Below the pieces are notes generated by a model. The model was not told where the DNA came from. It saw nothing but the letters and a program-made list of their open reading frames with translations, and made no database searches. Below, in pieces: positions 53,187 to 61,856 of a stretch of DNA of 64,000 bases. Position numbers and translations under genes: made by a program. The number at the start of each line of letters is the position of its first letter. Positions within the stretch are counted from its first letter, which is position 1. Origin of the DNA: Prevotella sp. (GTDB lineage: Bacteria; Bacteroidota; Bacteroidia; Bacteroidales; Bacteroidaceae); assembly GCA_022511075.1 (NCBI GenBank), contig JAFLSE010000008.1:26850-90849 (forward strand), read 5' to 3'.

Positions 53187-54821
53187 ATGAAAAGATTTGC
53201 GTTCCTTGCCTCATTTCTGTTTGTGAGTATGCTTGCAGCATTAGCACAGACGAAAGACGATGCACGTTTTGTGGATAATCCAATGCTTTGGGCAGATGTA
53301 CCCGACCCTGATGTAATAAGGGTTGGCAACTATTTCTATATGGTGTCCACAACGATGCACCTCATGCCGGGAACGCCGATAATGAAGTCGAAGGACTTGG
53401 CGAATTGGGAAGTGGTTGGCTATGTATATGACAGGCTGACAGACTCGCCGAAATATGATATGAAAGATGGCACAGTTTACGGACGAGGTCAGTGGGCTAC
53501 ATCGCTGAAATATCATAATGGGAAATTCTATGTGCTTTTTGCGCCAAACGAGGCAGGAAAAATGGGTGATACATATATATATAGTACGGAAGACCCTGCA
53601 AAAGAGTGGACATTGGTGTCAAGGCTCAGGCATTTTCACGACGCATCCTTGTTTTTCGACGATGACGGAAGAGTGTACGTAATATACGGCACAGGACAAA
53701 TGGCGGAACTTAAGCCCGACTTATCTGGTGTTATAGATGGCTCGGACACAATGCTCTTTAAGCGCGAAAAAGACGAGACGGGACTGTTGGAAGGCAGCAG
53801 AATGATAAAACACAATGGCAGATACTACCTATTGATGATATCTCATGTGTGGGCTCCCGGTCGTCATCGCCGTGAGGTGTGCTATCGTGCCGACAATATA
53901 CACGGACCTTATGAGAAGCAAGTAATATTACAAGCTGACTTTGGCGGATTTCCATACGTTGGGCAAGGCACTATTGTAGACTCGAAAGACGGCGACTGGT
54001 ATGGAATAATATTCCAAGACCGTGGTGGAGTGGGGCGTATACTCACTGTAATGCCATGCCGCTGGATTGACGGATGGCCTATGCTGGGCGATGAGGAAGG
54101 AAAAATTCCTCCAAGAATGCGCCGTGTTGTGAGCGGAGAGAAGGACATTCCATTCGTCGTAAGCGACGACTTTGACAATAAAAAACTTGATATCCACTGG
54201 CAATGGAATCATAATCCTATAAACGATGCATGGTCACTTACAGAACGTCCGGGATTTTTGCGACTAAAGACAAACCGAGTAGTGCCGACAATATATGAAG
54301 CACCGAATACACTGACGCAGCGTATGGAAGGACCGCAATGCTCGGCATGGGTGTTACTCGACGTTTCGCATCTAAAAGATGGTGACTGCGCAGGATTTGC
54401 AGCATTCAATGGCGACTCTGGTGTGCTGACGATAAAGAAAGAGGGTAAAAAACTTGTGCTGTCAATGTCAGAACAATCGGTGAGCCTTACAGAAGAAGAT
54501 AAGCGCGTGAATGGTGTTGAGACAAAGGTTATAGAGAGTGTGCCGCTGAAACAAAACAAGGTGTGGCTGCGCATAGACGGCGATTTCCGTGCCTTGAACG
54601 CACAAGGTGGAGGCATTGCGGCAGGACGTGATACTGCCACGTTCCACTACAGCCTTGACGGTGAACAATGGATAAAGATAGGCTCTGACTATAAGATGAT
54701 TTTCGACTACCGCCGTTTCTTTATGGGTACAAAGTTTGCAATATTCTGTTATGCTACGAAAAAGACAGGCGGATATGTTGACGTTGACGAATTTAGATAT
54801 TATAAAATGAGAATGCCATGA
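53187..54821 (+). CDS. GH43 family glycosidase (subfamily-12-like, alpha-L-arabinofuranosidase/beta-xylosidase type)
   Basis: A 544-aa secreted enzyme from the ATG at 53187 (the track takes the TTG just before). Signal peptide KRFAFLASFLFVSMLAALAQ. The five-bladed propeller (about 25-325) begins WADVPDPDVIRVGNYFYM with the base Asp; a candidate acid Glu is in GLLEGSRMIKHNGRYYLL and the third Asp around HDASLFFDDDGRVYV. The C-terminal about 200 residues form a concanavalin-like module (FDNKKLDIHWQWNHNP; FHYSLDGEQWIKIG). Subfamily placement is from memory of motif style. It has its own promoter after a strong hairpin, and ends near a terminator shared with the convergent CYTH gene. Confidence 0.93.
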   Translation: MKRFAFLASFLFVSMLAALAQTKDDARFVDNPMLWADVPDPDVIRVGNYFYMVSTTMHLMPGTPIMKSKDLANWEVVGYVYDRLTDSPKYDMKDGTVYGRGQWATSLKYHNGKFYVLFAPNEAGKMGDTYIYSTEDPAKEWTLVSRLRHFHDASLFFDDDGRVYVIYGTGQMAELKPDLSGVIDGSDTMLFKREKDETGLLEGSRMIKHNGRYYLLMISHVWAPGRHRREVCYRADNIHGPYEKQVILQADFGGFPYVGQGTIVDSKDGDWYGIIFQDRGGVGRILTVMPCRWIDGWPMLGDEEGKIPPRMRRVVSGEKDIPFVVSDDFDNKKLDIHWQWNHNPINDAWSLTERPGFLRLKTNRVVPTIYEAPNTLTQRMEGPQCSAWVLLDVSHLKDGDCAGFAAFNGDSGVLTIKKEGKKLVLSMSEQSVSLTEEDKRVNGVETKVIESVPLKQNKVWLRIDGDFRALNAQGGGIAAGRDTATFHYSLDGEQWIKIGSDYKMIFDYRRFFMGTKFAIFCYATKKTGGYVDVDEFRYYKMRMP

Positions 54822-54866
54822 AATTTTGTTTTTAGTATTAGTGCATATATTTGGTAGTTTGTTTGT

Positions 54867-54908
54867 AGTCGCCGTTGCCCAAGAGACGTTTTGGAAGCAA
54901 CGGCGACT
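54867..54908. terminator. Bidirectional terminator between GH43 and CYTH genes
   Basis: A perfect 12-bp stem AGTCGCCGTTGC/GCAACGGCGACT with an 18-nt loop, followed by TTTGATTGTCTTTT on the plus strand. The genes on both sides converge on it. Confidence 0.8.
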
Positions 54909-54938
54909 TTGATTGTCTTTTAAAAAAGTCGGTTGTTT

Positions 54939-55409
54939 TCAAACGGAATAGGGATATTGCCGTAGATGTGAGTTGTAATAGCGACGGTCGCCTGTCACTT
55001 CCTTTCCTATAAAGGCTGGCTTTTCAAATGCTTCGTCTTCACTTTGCAACTCTACTTCCGCCATTACAAGACCTTCGTTGTCGCCATAGAATTCGTCTAC
55101 CTCGAATGTGTGTGTGCCTGACTTTACGAGATAGCGCGTCTTGTCTATTATGCCCGGTTCGCAGAGCAGAAAAAGATGCTCCGCCTCGTCAAGCGTTATC
55201 TCTTTCTCAAACTCATAGCGGCTGAGGCCTGCGGCATTGGAAGGTCCTTTAATGGTAAGATATGCCTTGCTGCCACGAGTGCGCACACGAATGGTCTTAC
55301 CTCCCGTGCTGCAAAGGTAGCCCTGCTTAATCCTGTCACACGAAAATGCTTGGCTCTTGTAATCGGAGCCAAGCACAAGGAATTTGCGTTCTATCTCAAG
55401 TCCGCTCAT
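54939..55409 (-). CDS. CYTH-domain protein (triphosphate tunnel metalloenzyme family)
   Basis: A 156-aa protein starting MSGLEIERKFLV, the ExExK signature of CYTH/TTM enzymes that act on triphosphates or adenylate-type substrates. Further tunnel residues are in TIRVRTRGSKAYLTIKGPS, SRYEFEKEI, KTRYLV and FEVDEFYGDNEGLVMAEVEL. The track start at 55475 adds 22 residues that are really out-of-frame sequence of the preceding small gene; the ATG at 55409 overlaps that gene's stop (ATGA). Substrate is unknown; inorganic triphosphatase is the usual activity for such short forms. Confidence 0.93.
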   Translation of the reverse strand: MSGLEIERKFLVLGSDYKSQAFSCDRIKQGYLCSTGGKTIRVRTRGSKAYLTIKGPSNAAGLSRYEFEKEITLDEAEHLFLLCEPGIIDKTRYLVKSGTHTFEVDEFYGDNEGLVMAEVELQSEDEAFEKPAFIGKEVTGDRRYYNSHLRQYPYSV

Positions 55410-55555
55410 GACATCATCATGAAAGTCCAGCACATGAAAATGACACCTAATGCCACCAACACGCCAATAATCCATTTCACGACGTTTCTTCCCTCCTGTT
55501 CCTGCTTTGCAGCGTATGCCGCACGCTTGGGATTGTTGTTCTTTTTCTTGCTCAT
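55406..55555 (-). CDS. Small 49-aa single-pass membrane protein
   Basis: An ORF too short for the track. It begins MSKKKNNNPKRAAYAAKQEQEG, a basic cytoplasmic head, followed by one transmembrane helix (VVKWIIGVLVALGVIFMCWTF) and ends MMMS. The TGA overlaps the ATG of the CYTH gene by 4 nt, a coupling arrangement that supports it being translated. prfB lies 31 nt upstream on the same strand. No family recognised. Confidence 0.75.
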   Translation of the reverse strand: MSKKKNNNPKRAAYAAKQEQEGRNVVKWIIGVLVALGVIFMCWTFMMMS

Positions 55556-55586
55556 AGTCTTTATGTTTTATTTAGTTTTGGTTTAT

Positions 55587-56708
55587 TTAATCTTCATCAA
55601 CCACGGGGAATTCCATAAGATATGCCTTTATGAAGTCGTCAATCTTGCCGTTCATCACACCGTCAACATCTGTGGTCTGATAGTTGGTGCGATGGTCTTT
55701 CACACGGCGGTCGTCGAACACATACGAACGTATCTGACTACCCCACTCTATCTTTTTCTTTCCTGCCTCAATCTTTGCCTGTGCCTCAAGGCGCTTTTTC
55801 ATTGCCCTGTCATAAAGTTGCGACTTGAGCAGGCGCATGGCATTGTTGCGGTTTTCAAGTTGCTTGCGGCTCTCGGTATTTTCTATCAGTATTTCTTCTT
55901 CCTCACCTGTGTCGGGATCTACATACTGATAGCGCAGGCGTACACCCGTCTCCACCTTATTAACGTTCTGACCACCGGCACCACCAGAGCGGAACAAATC
56001 CCAACTAACCTTCGATGGGTCTACGAACACCTCTATGGTATCGTCCACAAGCGGCGACACGAACACCGAAGCGAAACTTGTCATACGTTTTCCCTGAGCA
56101 TTGAATGGCGACACGCGCACAAGGCGATGTACACCGTTCTCGCTCTTCAGATAGCCGTAGGCATATTCGCCACCTTCTATCTGCATAGTGACGCTTTTTA
56201 TTCCAGCCTCGTCGCCTTCCTGAATATTGCTTATCGTTACCTTATGCCCCTTTGCTTCTGCCCAGCGCATATAAAGGCGCATGAGCATTGAAGCCCAGTC
56301 TTGGCTCTCCGTTCCGCCGGCACCGCTGTTTATCTTCAGCACGCAGTCCATAGGGTCTTCCTTTTGGCGTAGCATGTTTTGGAGTTCCAAGTTCTCTATT
56401 GCCTCCACTGCCTTGCGATAATCTTCGTCTACTTCCTCTTCCGTTACCATCTCTTCCTTGTAGAAATCGAAAGCCAACTGTAGCTCATCAGCAGCGGTGC
56501 GTACTTCGTTATATCCGTCAATCCAGCGCTTTATTGCCTTTACCTTCTTCATCTGCTCCTCGGCACGTTTCGGGTCGTCCCAGAAGTCGGGAGCTTGCGT
56601 GCGAAGGTCTTCTTCCTCAAATTCTATTTTCTTCTTGTCTATCTCCAAATACTTGTAGAGTGCATCGGCACGCTCCAAAATATCCTTTAGTTGGTCTGAT
56701 GTAATCAT
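55587..56708 (-). CDS. prfB: Peptide chain release factor 2
   Basis: A 373-aa RF2, releasing at UGA and UAA. The stop-recognition tripeptide is seen in VRVSPFNAQGKR, and the GGQ catalytic loop in SGGAGGQNVNKVETGVR. In many bacteria the gene has a programmed +1 frameshift at a CUUUGAC near codon 25; here the equivalent place (YKYLEID) reads TACTTGGAGATA in one continuous frame, so no frameshift is needed. It follows the acyl-CoA ligase gene by 3 nt. Confidence 0.97.
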   Translation of the reverse strand: MITSDQLKDILERADALYKYLEIDKKKIEFEEEDLRTQAPDFWDDPKRAEEQMKKVKAIKRWIDGYNEVRTAADELQLAFDFYKEEMVTEEEVDEDYRKAVEAIENLELQNMLRQKEDPMDCVLKINSGAGGTESQDWASMLMRLYMRWAEAKGHKVTISNIQEGDEAGIKSVTMQIEGGEYAYGYLKSENGVHRLVRVSPFNAQGKRMTSFASVFVSPLVDDTIEVFVDPSKVSWDLFRSGGAGGQNVNKVETGVRLRYQYVDPDTGEEEEILIENTESRKQLENRNNAMRLLKSQLYDRAMKKRLEAQAKIEAGKKKIEWGSQIRSYVFDDRRVKDHRTNYQTTDVDGVMNGKIDDFIKAYLMEFPVVDED

Positions 56709-56711
56709 CTT

Positions 56712-58532
56712 TTACTCTTCGTACATTTTATCTATTATTGCCTTGTATCGTTCGTTCACTATGCGGCGGCGGAGTTTCAGGGTGTTCGTCAGTTCTCCGC
56801 TTTCCATAGTGAAGGCATTGGGCAGTATGGTGAAACGTTTTATCCGTTCATAGTTTGCCAACTGCTGCTGCAGGGTGTCTATGCGCTCGGCAAGCATCTT
56901 GTTTATTTTCGGGTTGGCGCACAATTCCTCACGGTTCTCAAAAGGAATGCCATACTCCCGTGCAAACTCCTCAAGCAGTACGTATGTGGGTACTATCAGT
57001 GCAGATACAAACTTGCGCTCGTCGGCAATGAGGCACACTTGGTCTATATATTTGTCAACAAGCAGTTTAGACTCTATCATCTGCGGTGCTATATACTTGC
57101 CGTTACTTGTCTTAAAGAGGTCTTTTATGCGCTCCGTGAGATAAAGTTCTCCATCCTTGAAATAACCGCTGTCGCCAGTATGGAAAAAGCCATCGGCATC
57201 AAATGCCTGCTTGTTAAGGTCGGGGCGGTTGTAATATCCGGGAGTTATAGTCTCGCCACGCAGCAGCACTTCTCCCTCTTCGCTAATCTTCACTTCGATG
57301 TTGAACATCGGGCGACCCACCGAGCCTATCGTGGTAACGTCATACAAATGGTCATTGCTCACGGTGGCAAGGCTCTCGGTCAAGCCATAACCCACCATCA
57401 TGTTAAGTCCTATAGAATGAACAAACTCCTCTACGTGAGGCGACACCGTTGCACCTGCCGTGGGGAAGAAATTAGGATTCTCCAATCCGAGTTCCTTGCG
57501 TATGAGGCTGAACACCGTCTTGTTCAGAAACTCATATTCGAGATGCAGCGCCATAGGCGGCCGCTTGCCTCGCATCACATAGTCAACATTGTGGCGCTTG
57601 CCTACTTCCAAAGCATGTATGAAGAACTTGCGCTTGAAACTGTTGGCTTTTTCCATCTTGTCCTGCACGGCAATGTAAACCTTTTCCCAGAAACGAGGCA
57701 CCGAGCACATACACGTGGGGTGTGTCTCGCGCATCGACTGCTGCACCCTGCGAGGGTCGGTGTTTATAATAAGTGTGCTACCCTCTGATATGCAGAGCAT
57801 AGTCCATCCCTTTTCAAATATATGGGCGTATGGCAGGAAGTTCAACACACGGTCCTTGTCGCTTATCCAGCGTATGCCCTTGTGGTTGCCTTCCATTGCA
57901 GCACGGTACTGCGAGTGGAGCAGCATCACTCCCTTGCTGTCGCCCGTAGTACCACTGGTGTACAGAATGCTTGCCATCTCATCGTAGCGTGCCTCCCTGC
58001 TTAGCGCCTCTACCTCACTCTGACGTGGGAAGCCGTTGCCGAGCGCAAGGAAGTCGTCGAAATACATGGCATGGGATGCACAACGCGACAACTGTACGTT
58101 GCGGTCGAACACCACAATCTTCTCCAGCGTAGGGCAGAGCGAAAGCACACGGCACGCCTTGTCATACTGGTCCTGTTCGCCAACAAACACAATGCGCACC
58201 TTGGCATCGTTTATCATAAACTGTATCTGCTGTTCACTGCTTGTAGCATAGAATGGAATGGGCACAGCCCTCACGCCCCATGCACCAAACTCACAAAACA
58301 AGTATTGTGCACAGTTTTGAGAGAACACAGCCACATTCTCTTGTGGTTTCACGCAGAGATTGAGCAAAGCATTGCTTACCAACTTCACGTTGTGAGAAAA
58401 CTTGTTCCACGACATTGACTTCCATGTTTCACTGCCAAAATCCTGATAGACAAGTGCCTCACGTTCGCCGTATTTCTTTGCCTGCTCGTGTACTAAAATA
58501 GAAAAATGACATTCTGTCTGCATATTGACCAA
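56712..58532 (-). CDS. Long-chain fatty acid-CoA ligase (AMP-forming)
   Basis: A 606-aa ANL-superfamily enzyme that activates fatty acids with ATP and CoA. Motifs are the P-loop ILYTSGTTGDSKGVML, GYGLTESLATVS, TGDSGYFKDGELYLTERIKDLFKTSNGKYI and a C-terminal Lys-bearing region. No signal peptide. It is the first gene of the ligase-prfB-49aa-CYTH unit, with a good promoter upstream. A second Met (MQTECHF) three codons in is an alternative start. Confidence 0.95.
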   Translation of the reverse strand: MVNMQTECHFSILVHEQAKKYGEREALVYQDFGSETWKSMSWNKFSHNVKLVSNALLNLCVKPQENVAVFSQNCAQYLFCEFGAWGVRAVPIPFYATSSEQQIQFMINDAKVRIVFVGEQDQYDKACRVLSLCPTLEKIVVFDRNVQLSRCASHAMYFDDFLALGNGFPRQSEVEALSREARYDEMASILYTSGTTGDSKGVMLLHSQYRAAMEGNHKGIRWISDKDRVLNFLPYAHIFEKGWTMLCISEGSTLIINTDPRRVQQSMRETHPTCMCSVPRFWEKVYIAVQDKMEKANSFKRKFFIHALEVGKRHNVDYVMRGKRPPMALHLEYEFLNKTVFSLIRKELGLENPNFFPTAGATVSPHVEEFVHSIGLNMMVGYGLTESLATVSNDHLYDVTTIGSVGRPMFNIEVKISEEGEVLLRGETITPGYYNRPDLNKQAFDADGFFHTGDSGYFKDGELYLTERIKDLFKTSNGKYIAPQMIESKLLVDKYIDQVCLIADERKFVSALIVPTYVLLEEFAREYGIPFENREELCANPKINKMLAERIDTLQQQLANYERIKRFTILPNAFTMESGELTNTLKLRRRIVNERYKAIIDKMYEE

Positions 58533-58547
58533 TTAAAATATTTTATG

Positions 58548-58578
58548 CAAAAATACATCTTTTTTTTGAATGCACAAA
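58548..58578 (-). promoter_or_regulatory. Promoter of the acyl-CoA ligase-prfB unit
   Basis: On the minus strand TTTG (58578-58575), 19-nt spacer, TATTTTTG (58555-58548), a very short leader. Confidence 0.7.
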
Positions 58579-58688
58579 GAAAAAAAGAAAAAAATTGCTA
58601 TCTTAGCGGACAAAACGAACACACCGACAAAATGTCGACAACTACAACAAATGTATTTTGTTAATAAAACGTAAGTTCAATTAATAAA

Positions 58689-58720
58689 TTTGCATAGTTG
58701 TATAAAAATATGTACATTTG
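58689..58720 (+). promoter_or_regulatory. Sensor kinase promoter
   Basis: TTTG (58689-58692), 20-nt spacer, TACATTTG (58713-58720). The first ATG of the track ORF (58698) lies inside the promoter, so the ATG at 58755 is chosen. Confidence 0.8.
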
Positions 58721-58754
58721 CAACAAAAACAAACTACATATAAATATTTATATC

Positions 58755-60551
58755 ATGTTACGTTATATTTTCATATTGTCAGTAAGTCTTTTCATAACTA
58801 CAGTTGCACCTGCAAAAGAATTGTCGGACAGTGCCATTATTAACCGATATAATCGCCTGTTTAATACTCCAGACAGCGCAACCGCATTTTACGACCTTTC
58901 CGCGCTAAGACAGGAAATAGCCAAGCGAGACGGGGATATGGACAGATATTATTCCATTTTAGCAAATGAGGTTATCTTCGAGGCAAGCCGCAGTCAGTTT
59001 GCCAACTCCGTTGAGAAAGCCAACGCCCTGATTGAAGAAATAAAGGAAAATAACAGCAAGGAGGAATACTATAATTATGTTTACAAAGCATTGGGAAGTA
59101 TTTTCGAACAACGAGGCAACAGCCAGATGGCAAAACATTACTACGAGGAAGCACTCTGTCATCTTACCTCCGACAATAAAGGTGGAATACCCGAAAACTT
59201 TCAGTCCCTGCTATGTAACCTTTATGCAAGTTTAGCACGTGTATCCCTCACTCTGGAGCCTGACACCGCATGGAAATGGAACGAGCATCTGAAAGGTTAT
59301 TTAAAAGATAATCCACGGTATATAAAACCATATCTCTCGCATAAGGCGCAGATATATTTCTACAAAGGTGAGTGGGATAAATTCCTGAAAACAGAACAAG
59401 AATACAATAAATTTATAAAGAGCCCGAAAGCACCTCATTTCATATATGGAGAAGACAAGTTAGCACTGATGATGAATGTCGTAACTGGCAACCATGAGGT
59501 GGCACTGCGACAACTTGACTCACTGACTCTTCACAATGTTACGAAATTAGATGTTGCCATGCGAATCCATGAAATCATGGGACGGCAAGACCTTATGCGA
59601 GAAGACGCGTACAAGCGAATACACATACAGGACTCGCTCAACAACGAAGTGATTCACGAAAACCTGAATGCACTAAACGTGACGATGGGCATGAACAAGC
59701 TGCAAGTTGAGACTGCCCGTAAGCAAGAATTATGGATGGCAGTCATTATTGGACTGATGGTAATAGCCTTCGCTCTGCTTGTCTGGCGTTACATAACCCG
59801 TCATAACTACCTGAAGCGCATTAAGAAACAAAACGAGCAATTAGAACTTGCACTCGACAGGGCACAGGAGTCGGACCGCATGAAGACTACTTTTATAAAG
59901 CATATCAGCCATGAAATGCGAACTCCGATGAACATCATCTCGGGCTTCGTGCAGATTGTCATAAACCCCGACTATGAGATGTCGGAGGAGGAGCGACAAA
60001 GGGCATTGAAGGCTATTGACGAGAACATCGTGGCACTTGCCAACATCGTCAACAACCTGTTAGAGGTTTCTTTAGGCAACAGTAAGGAAAGATACACGAA
60101 AGACGACAATATTGATGTCAACAAATTCTGCCAATATATCATGGATGTGGCGTATGAGAAGAACCACGATCGTCTGCAACTCAACTTCGAGAGCAGCCTG
60201 CCCGAAGGCTTTACTATACAAAGCAACAAAAGCGGCATTGAACATATCATCAGGCAGGTGTACGGAAATTCATTGAAATTCACCGACAAAGGTTATATAA
60301 CGTTTTCCGTAGAGCGTGATGCCGAAGGCAAAAATGTAAGTTTTATCATAAAAGATTCTGGTATCGGTATTCCGAAAGAGTTTCAGGACAAGGTGTTCGA
60401 GCAGTTCTTTAAGGTTGACAACTTTAAGCAGGGTCTTGGCATAGGTCTGCCAATGAGTCGCAAGATTGCCACACTTTTGGGAGGATCCCTTATCCTCGAC
60501 AAAAACTACCACGATGGTACACGTATGGTTTTTACTATTCCTGTGAAATAG
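58755..60551 (+). CDS. Sensor histidine kinase with periplasmic TPR-like helical domain
   Basis: A 598-aa kinase from the ATG at 58755 (MLRYIFILSVSLFITTVAPA as signal peptide). A periplasmic alpha-helical, TPR-like region (about 20-330; KALGSIFEQRGNSQMAKHYYEEAL) leads to one transmembrane helix (LWMAVIIGLMVIAFALLVWRYI). A coiled coil, the HisKA H-box FIKHISHEMRTP (H386) and the HATPase boxes N (IRQVYGNSLKFT), G1 (DSGIGIP) and G2 (GLGIGLPMSRK) follow. There is no receiver or DNA-binding domain and no response regulator gene nearby, so it is an orphan in this window. It may act on a separate regulator. Signal is unknown. Confidence 0.93.
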   Translation: MLRYIFILSVSLFITTVAPAKELSDSAIINRYNRLFNTPDSATAFYDLSALRQEIAKRDGDMDRYYSILANEVIFEASRSQFANSVEKANALIEEIKENNSKEEYYNYVYKALGSIFEQRGNSQMAKHYYEEALCHLTSDNKGGIPENFQSLLCNLYASLARVSLTLEPDTAWKWNEHLKGYLKDNPRYIKPYLSHKAQIYFYKGEWDKFLKTEQEYNKFIKSPKAPHFIYGEDKLALMMNVVTGNHEVALRQLDSLTLHNVTKLDVAMRIHEIMGRQDLMREDAYKRIHIQDSLNNEVIHENLNALNVTMGMNKLQVETARKQELWMAVIIGLMVIAFALLVWRYITRHNYLKRIKKQNEQLELALDRAQESDRMKTTFIKHISHEMRTPMNIISGFVQIVINPDYEMSEEERQRALKAIDENIVALANIVNNLLEVSLGNSKERYTKDDNIDVNKFCQYIMDVAYEKNHDRLQLNFESSLPEGFTIQSNKSGIEHIIRQVYGNSLKFTDKGYITFSVERDAEGKNVSFIIKDSGIGIPKEFQDKVFEQFFKVDNFKQGLGIGLPMSRKIATLLGGSLILDKNYHDGTRMVFTIPVK

Positions 60552-60600
60552 GCAAAGGAAAGATTGGGTGTTTATAATGGCGTGGCACTGCCGAGAAACA

Positions 60601-61815
60601 TTAGAACATCGCCGCCACTCGCTTTACGCCGGCGACAAAGACATCTATTTCTTCCTTGGTGTTGTATAGGGCGAAGGAGGCACGCACCAAACCCTGCACA
60701 CCGAGACGGTCCATGAGAGGCTGGGTACAATGATGTCCTGTACGCACGGCAATGCCGAGACGGTCGAGCAAGGTGCCCATGTCAAGATGATGTATGTCGC
60801 CCACAAGGAAACTTACTACGGCATCTTTTTCGGTTGCAGTGCCGAAAAGGCGCATGCCGTCGATGGTATTCAACTGCTCCATGCAATAGCGCGTGAGACT
60901 GCGCTCATGGGCAGAGATGTTGTCGATGCCGAGAGAGAGCATATAGTTCATGGCGGTGGCAAGTCCGTGAGTGGCAACATAGTCGGGAGTGCCAGCCTCG
61001 AACTTGAACGGTAACTGCTCGAAGGTTGTTTTCTCGAAAGTTACCGTACTTATCATTTCGCCGCCACCCTGATAGGGAGGAAGTTTTTCGAGCCACTTCT
61101 CGCGCCCGTAGAGCACTCCGATACCCGTTGGGGCATACATCTTGTGACCGCTGAACACATAGAAGTCGCAACCTATGTCCTGCACGTCTACGGCAAAATG
61201 GGGCGCTCCCTGCGCACCGTCAATCAATATGGGCACGTTGTGTTCGTGGGCAATGGCGCAAAGTTGCTTCACGGGATTTATCGTGCCGAGCACGTTACTT
61301 ACGTGGGCTATGCTCACCAAGCGCGTCCTGTCGGTGAAAAGTGTCTTGTATGCCTCAATGTCGAGTTCTCCGCTGTCGGTCATGGGAACGACCTTAAGCA
61401 CGATGCCCTTTCTTGTCGCCTGCAACTGCCAGGGCACTATGTTGGAGTGGTGCTCCATTACGCTCACGATAACCTCGTCGCCCTCGCGCATGAATGCCTC
61501 GCAGAACGATGATGCCACAAGGTTGATGCTCTCCGTAGTGCCACGGGTGAAAATAATCTCCTCGGTCTTTGCCGCGTTTATAAATCGGCGCACGGTGTCG
61601 CGTGCAGCCTCGTGCAAGTCGGTTGCCTGCTGCGAAAGATAGTGCACGCCGCGGTGCACATTGGCATTAACGTTGAGATACTCATCGCGCATGGCATCGA
61701 GCACGCACAACGGCTTTTGCGTAGTTGCCGCATTGTCGAGGTAAACCAACGGCTTGCCGTAGACCTCTCTTGAGAGAATGGGAAAATCTTCCCTAACCTT
61801 GCTTATATCGTACAT
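60601..61815 (-). CDS. sufS: SufS-type cysteine desulfurase
   Basis: A 404-aa PLP enzyme taking sulfur from cysteine for Fe-S cluster assembly. It opens with DFPILSREVYGKPLVYLDNAATTQKP; the PLP Lys is in VFSGHKMYAPTGIGVLYG and the active Cys in RTGHHCTQPLM, the class II (SufS) pattern. It is the last gene of the suf unit (sufB-C-D-S) and lies 41 nt after sufD. No sufE or sufU is seen next to it. Confidence 0.96.
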   Translation of the reverse strand: MYDISKVREDFPILSREVYGKPLVYLDNAATTQKPLCVLDAMRDEYLNVNANVHRGVHYLSQQATDLHEAARDTVRRFINAAKTEEIIFTRGTTESINLVASSFCEAFMREGDEVIVSVMEHHSNIVPWQLQATRKGIVLKVVPMTDSGELDIEAYKTLFTDRTRLVSIAHVSNVLGTINPVKQLCAIAHEHNVPILIDGAQGAPHFAVDVQDIGCDFYVFSGHKMYAPTGIGVLYGREKWLEKLPPYQGGGEMISTVTFEKTTFEQLPFKFEAGTPDYVATHGLATAMNYMLSLGIDNISAHERSLTRYCMEQLNTIDGMRLFGTATEKDAVVSFLVGDIHHLDMGTLLDRLGIAVRTGHHCTQPLMDRLGVQGLVRASFALYNTKEEIDVFVAGVKRVAAMF

Positions 61816-61856
61816 TGAGAAAAATAACTAAATCACTGACCACTAATCAATAAACA

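Noticed and set aside
55176-56291. 371-aa plus-strand ORF antisense to prfB
   Set aside because: Shadow of prfB and the CYTH gene, low plausibility composition.
58698-58754. Sensor kinase start at 58698
   Set aside because: That ATG is between the -33 and -7 boxes; ATG 58755 begins a proper signal peptide.
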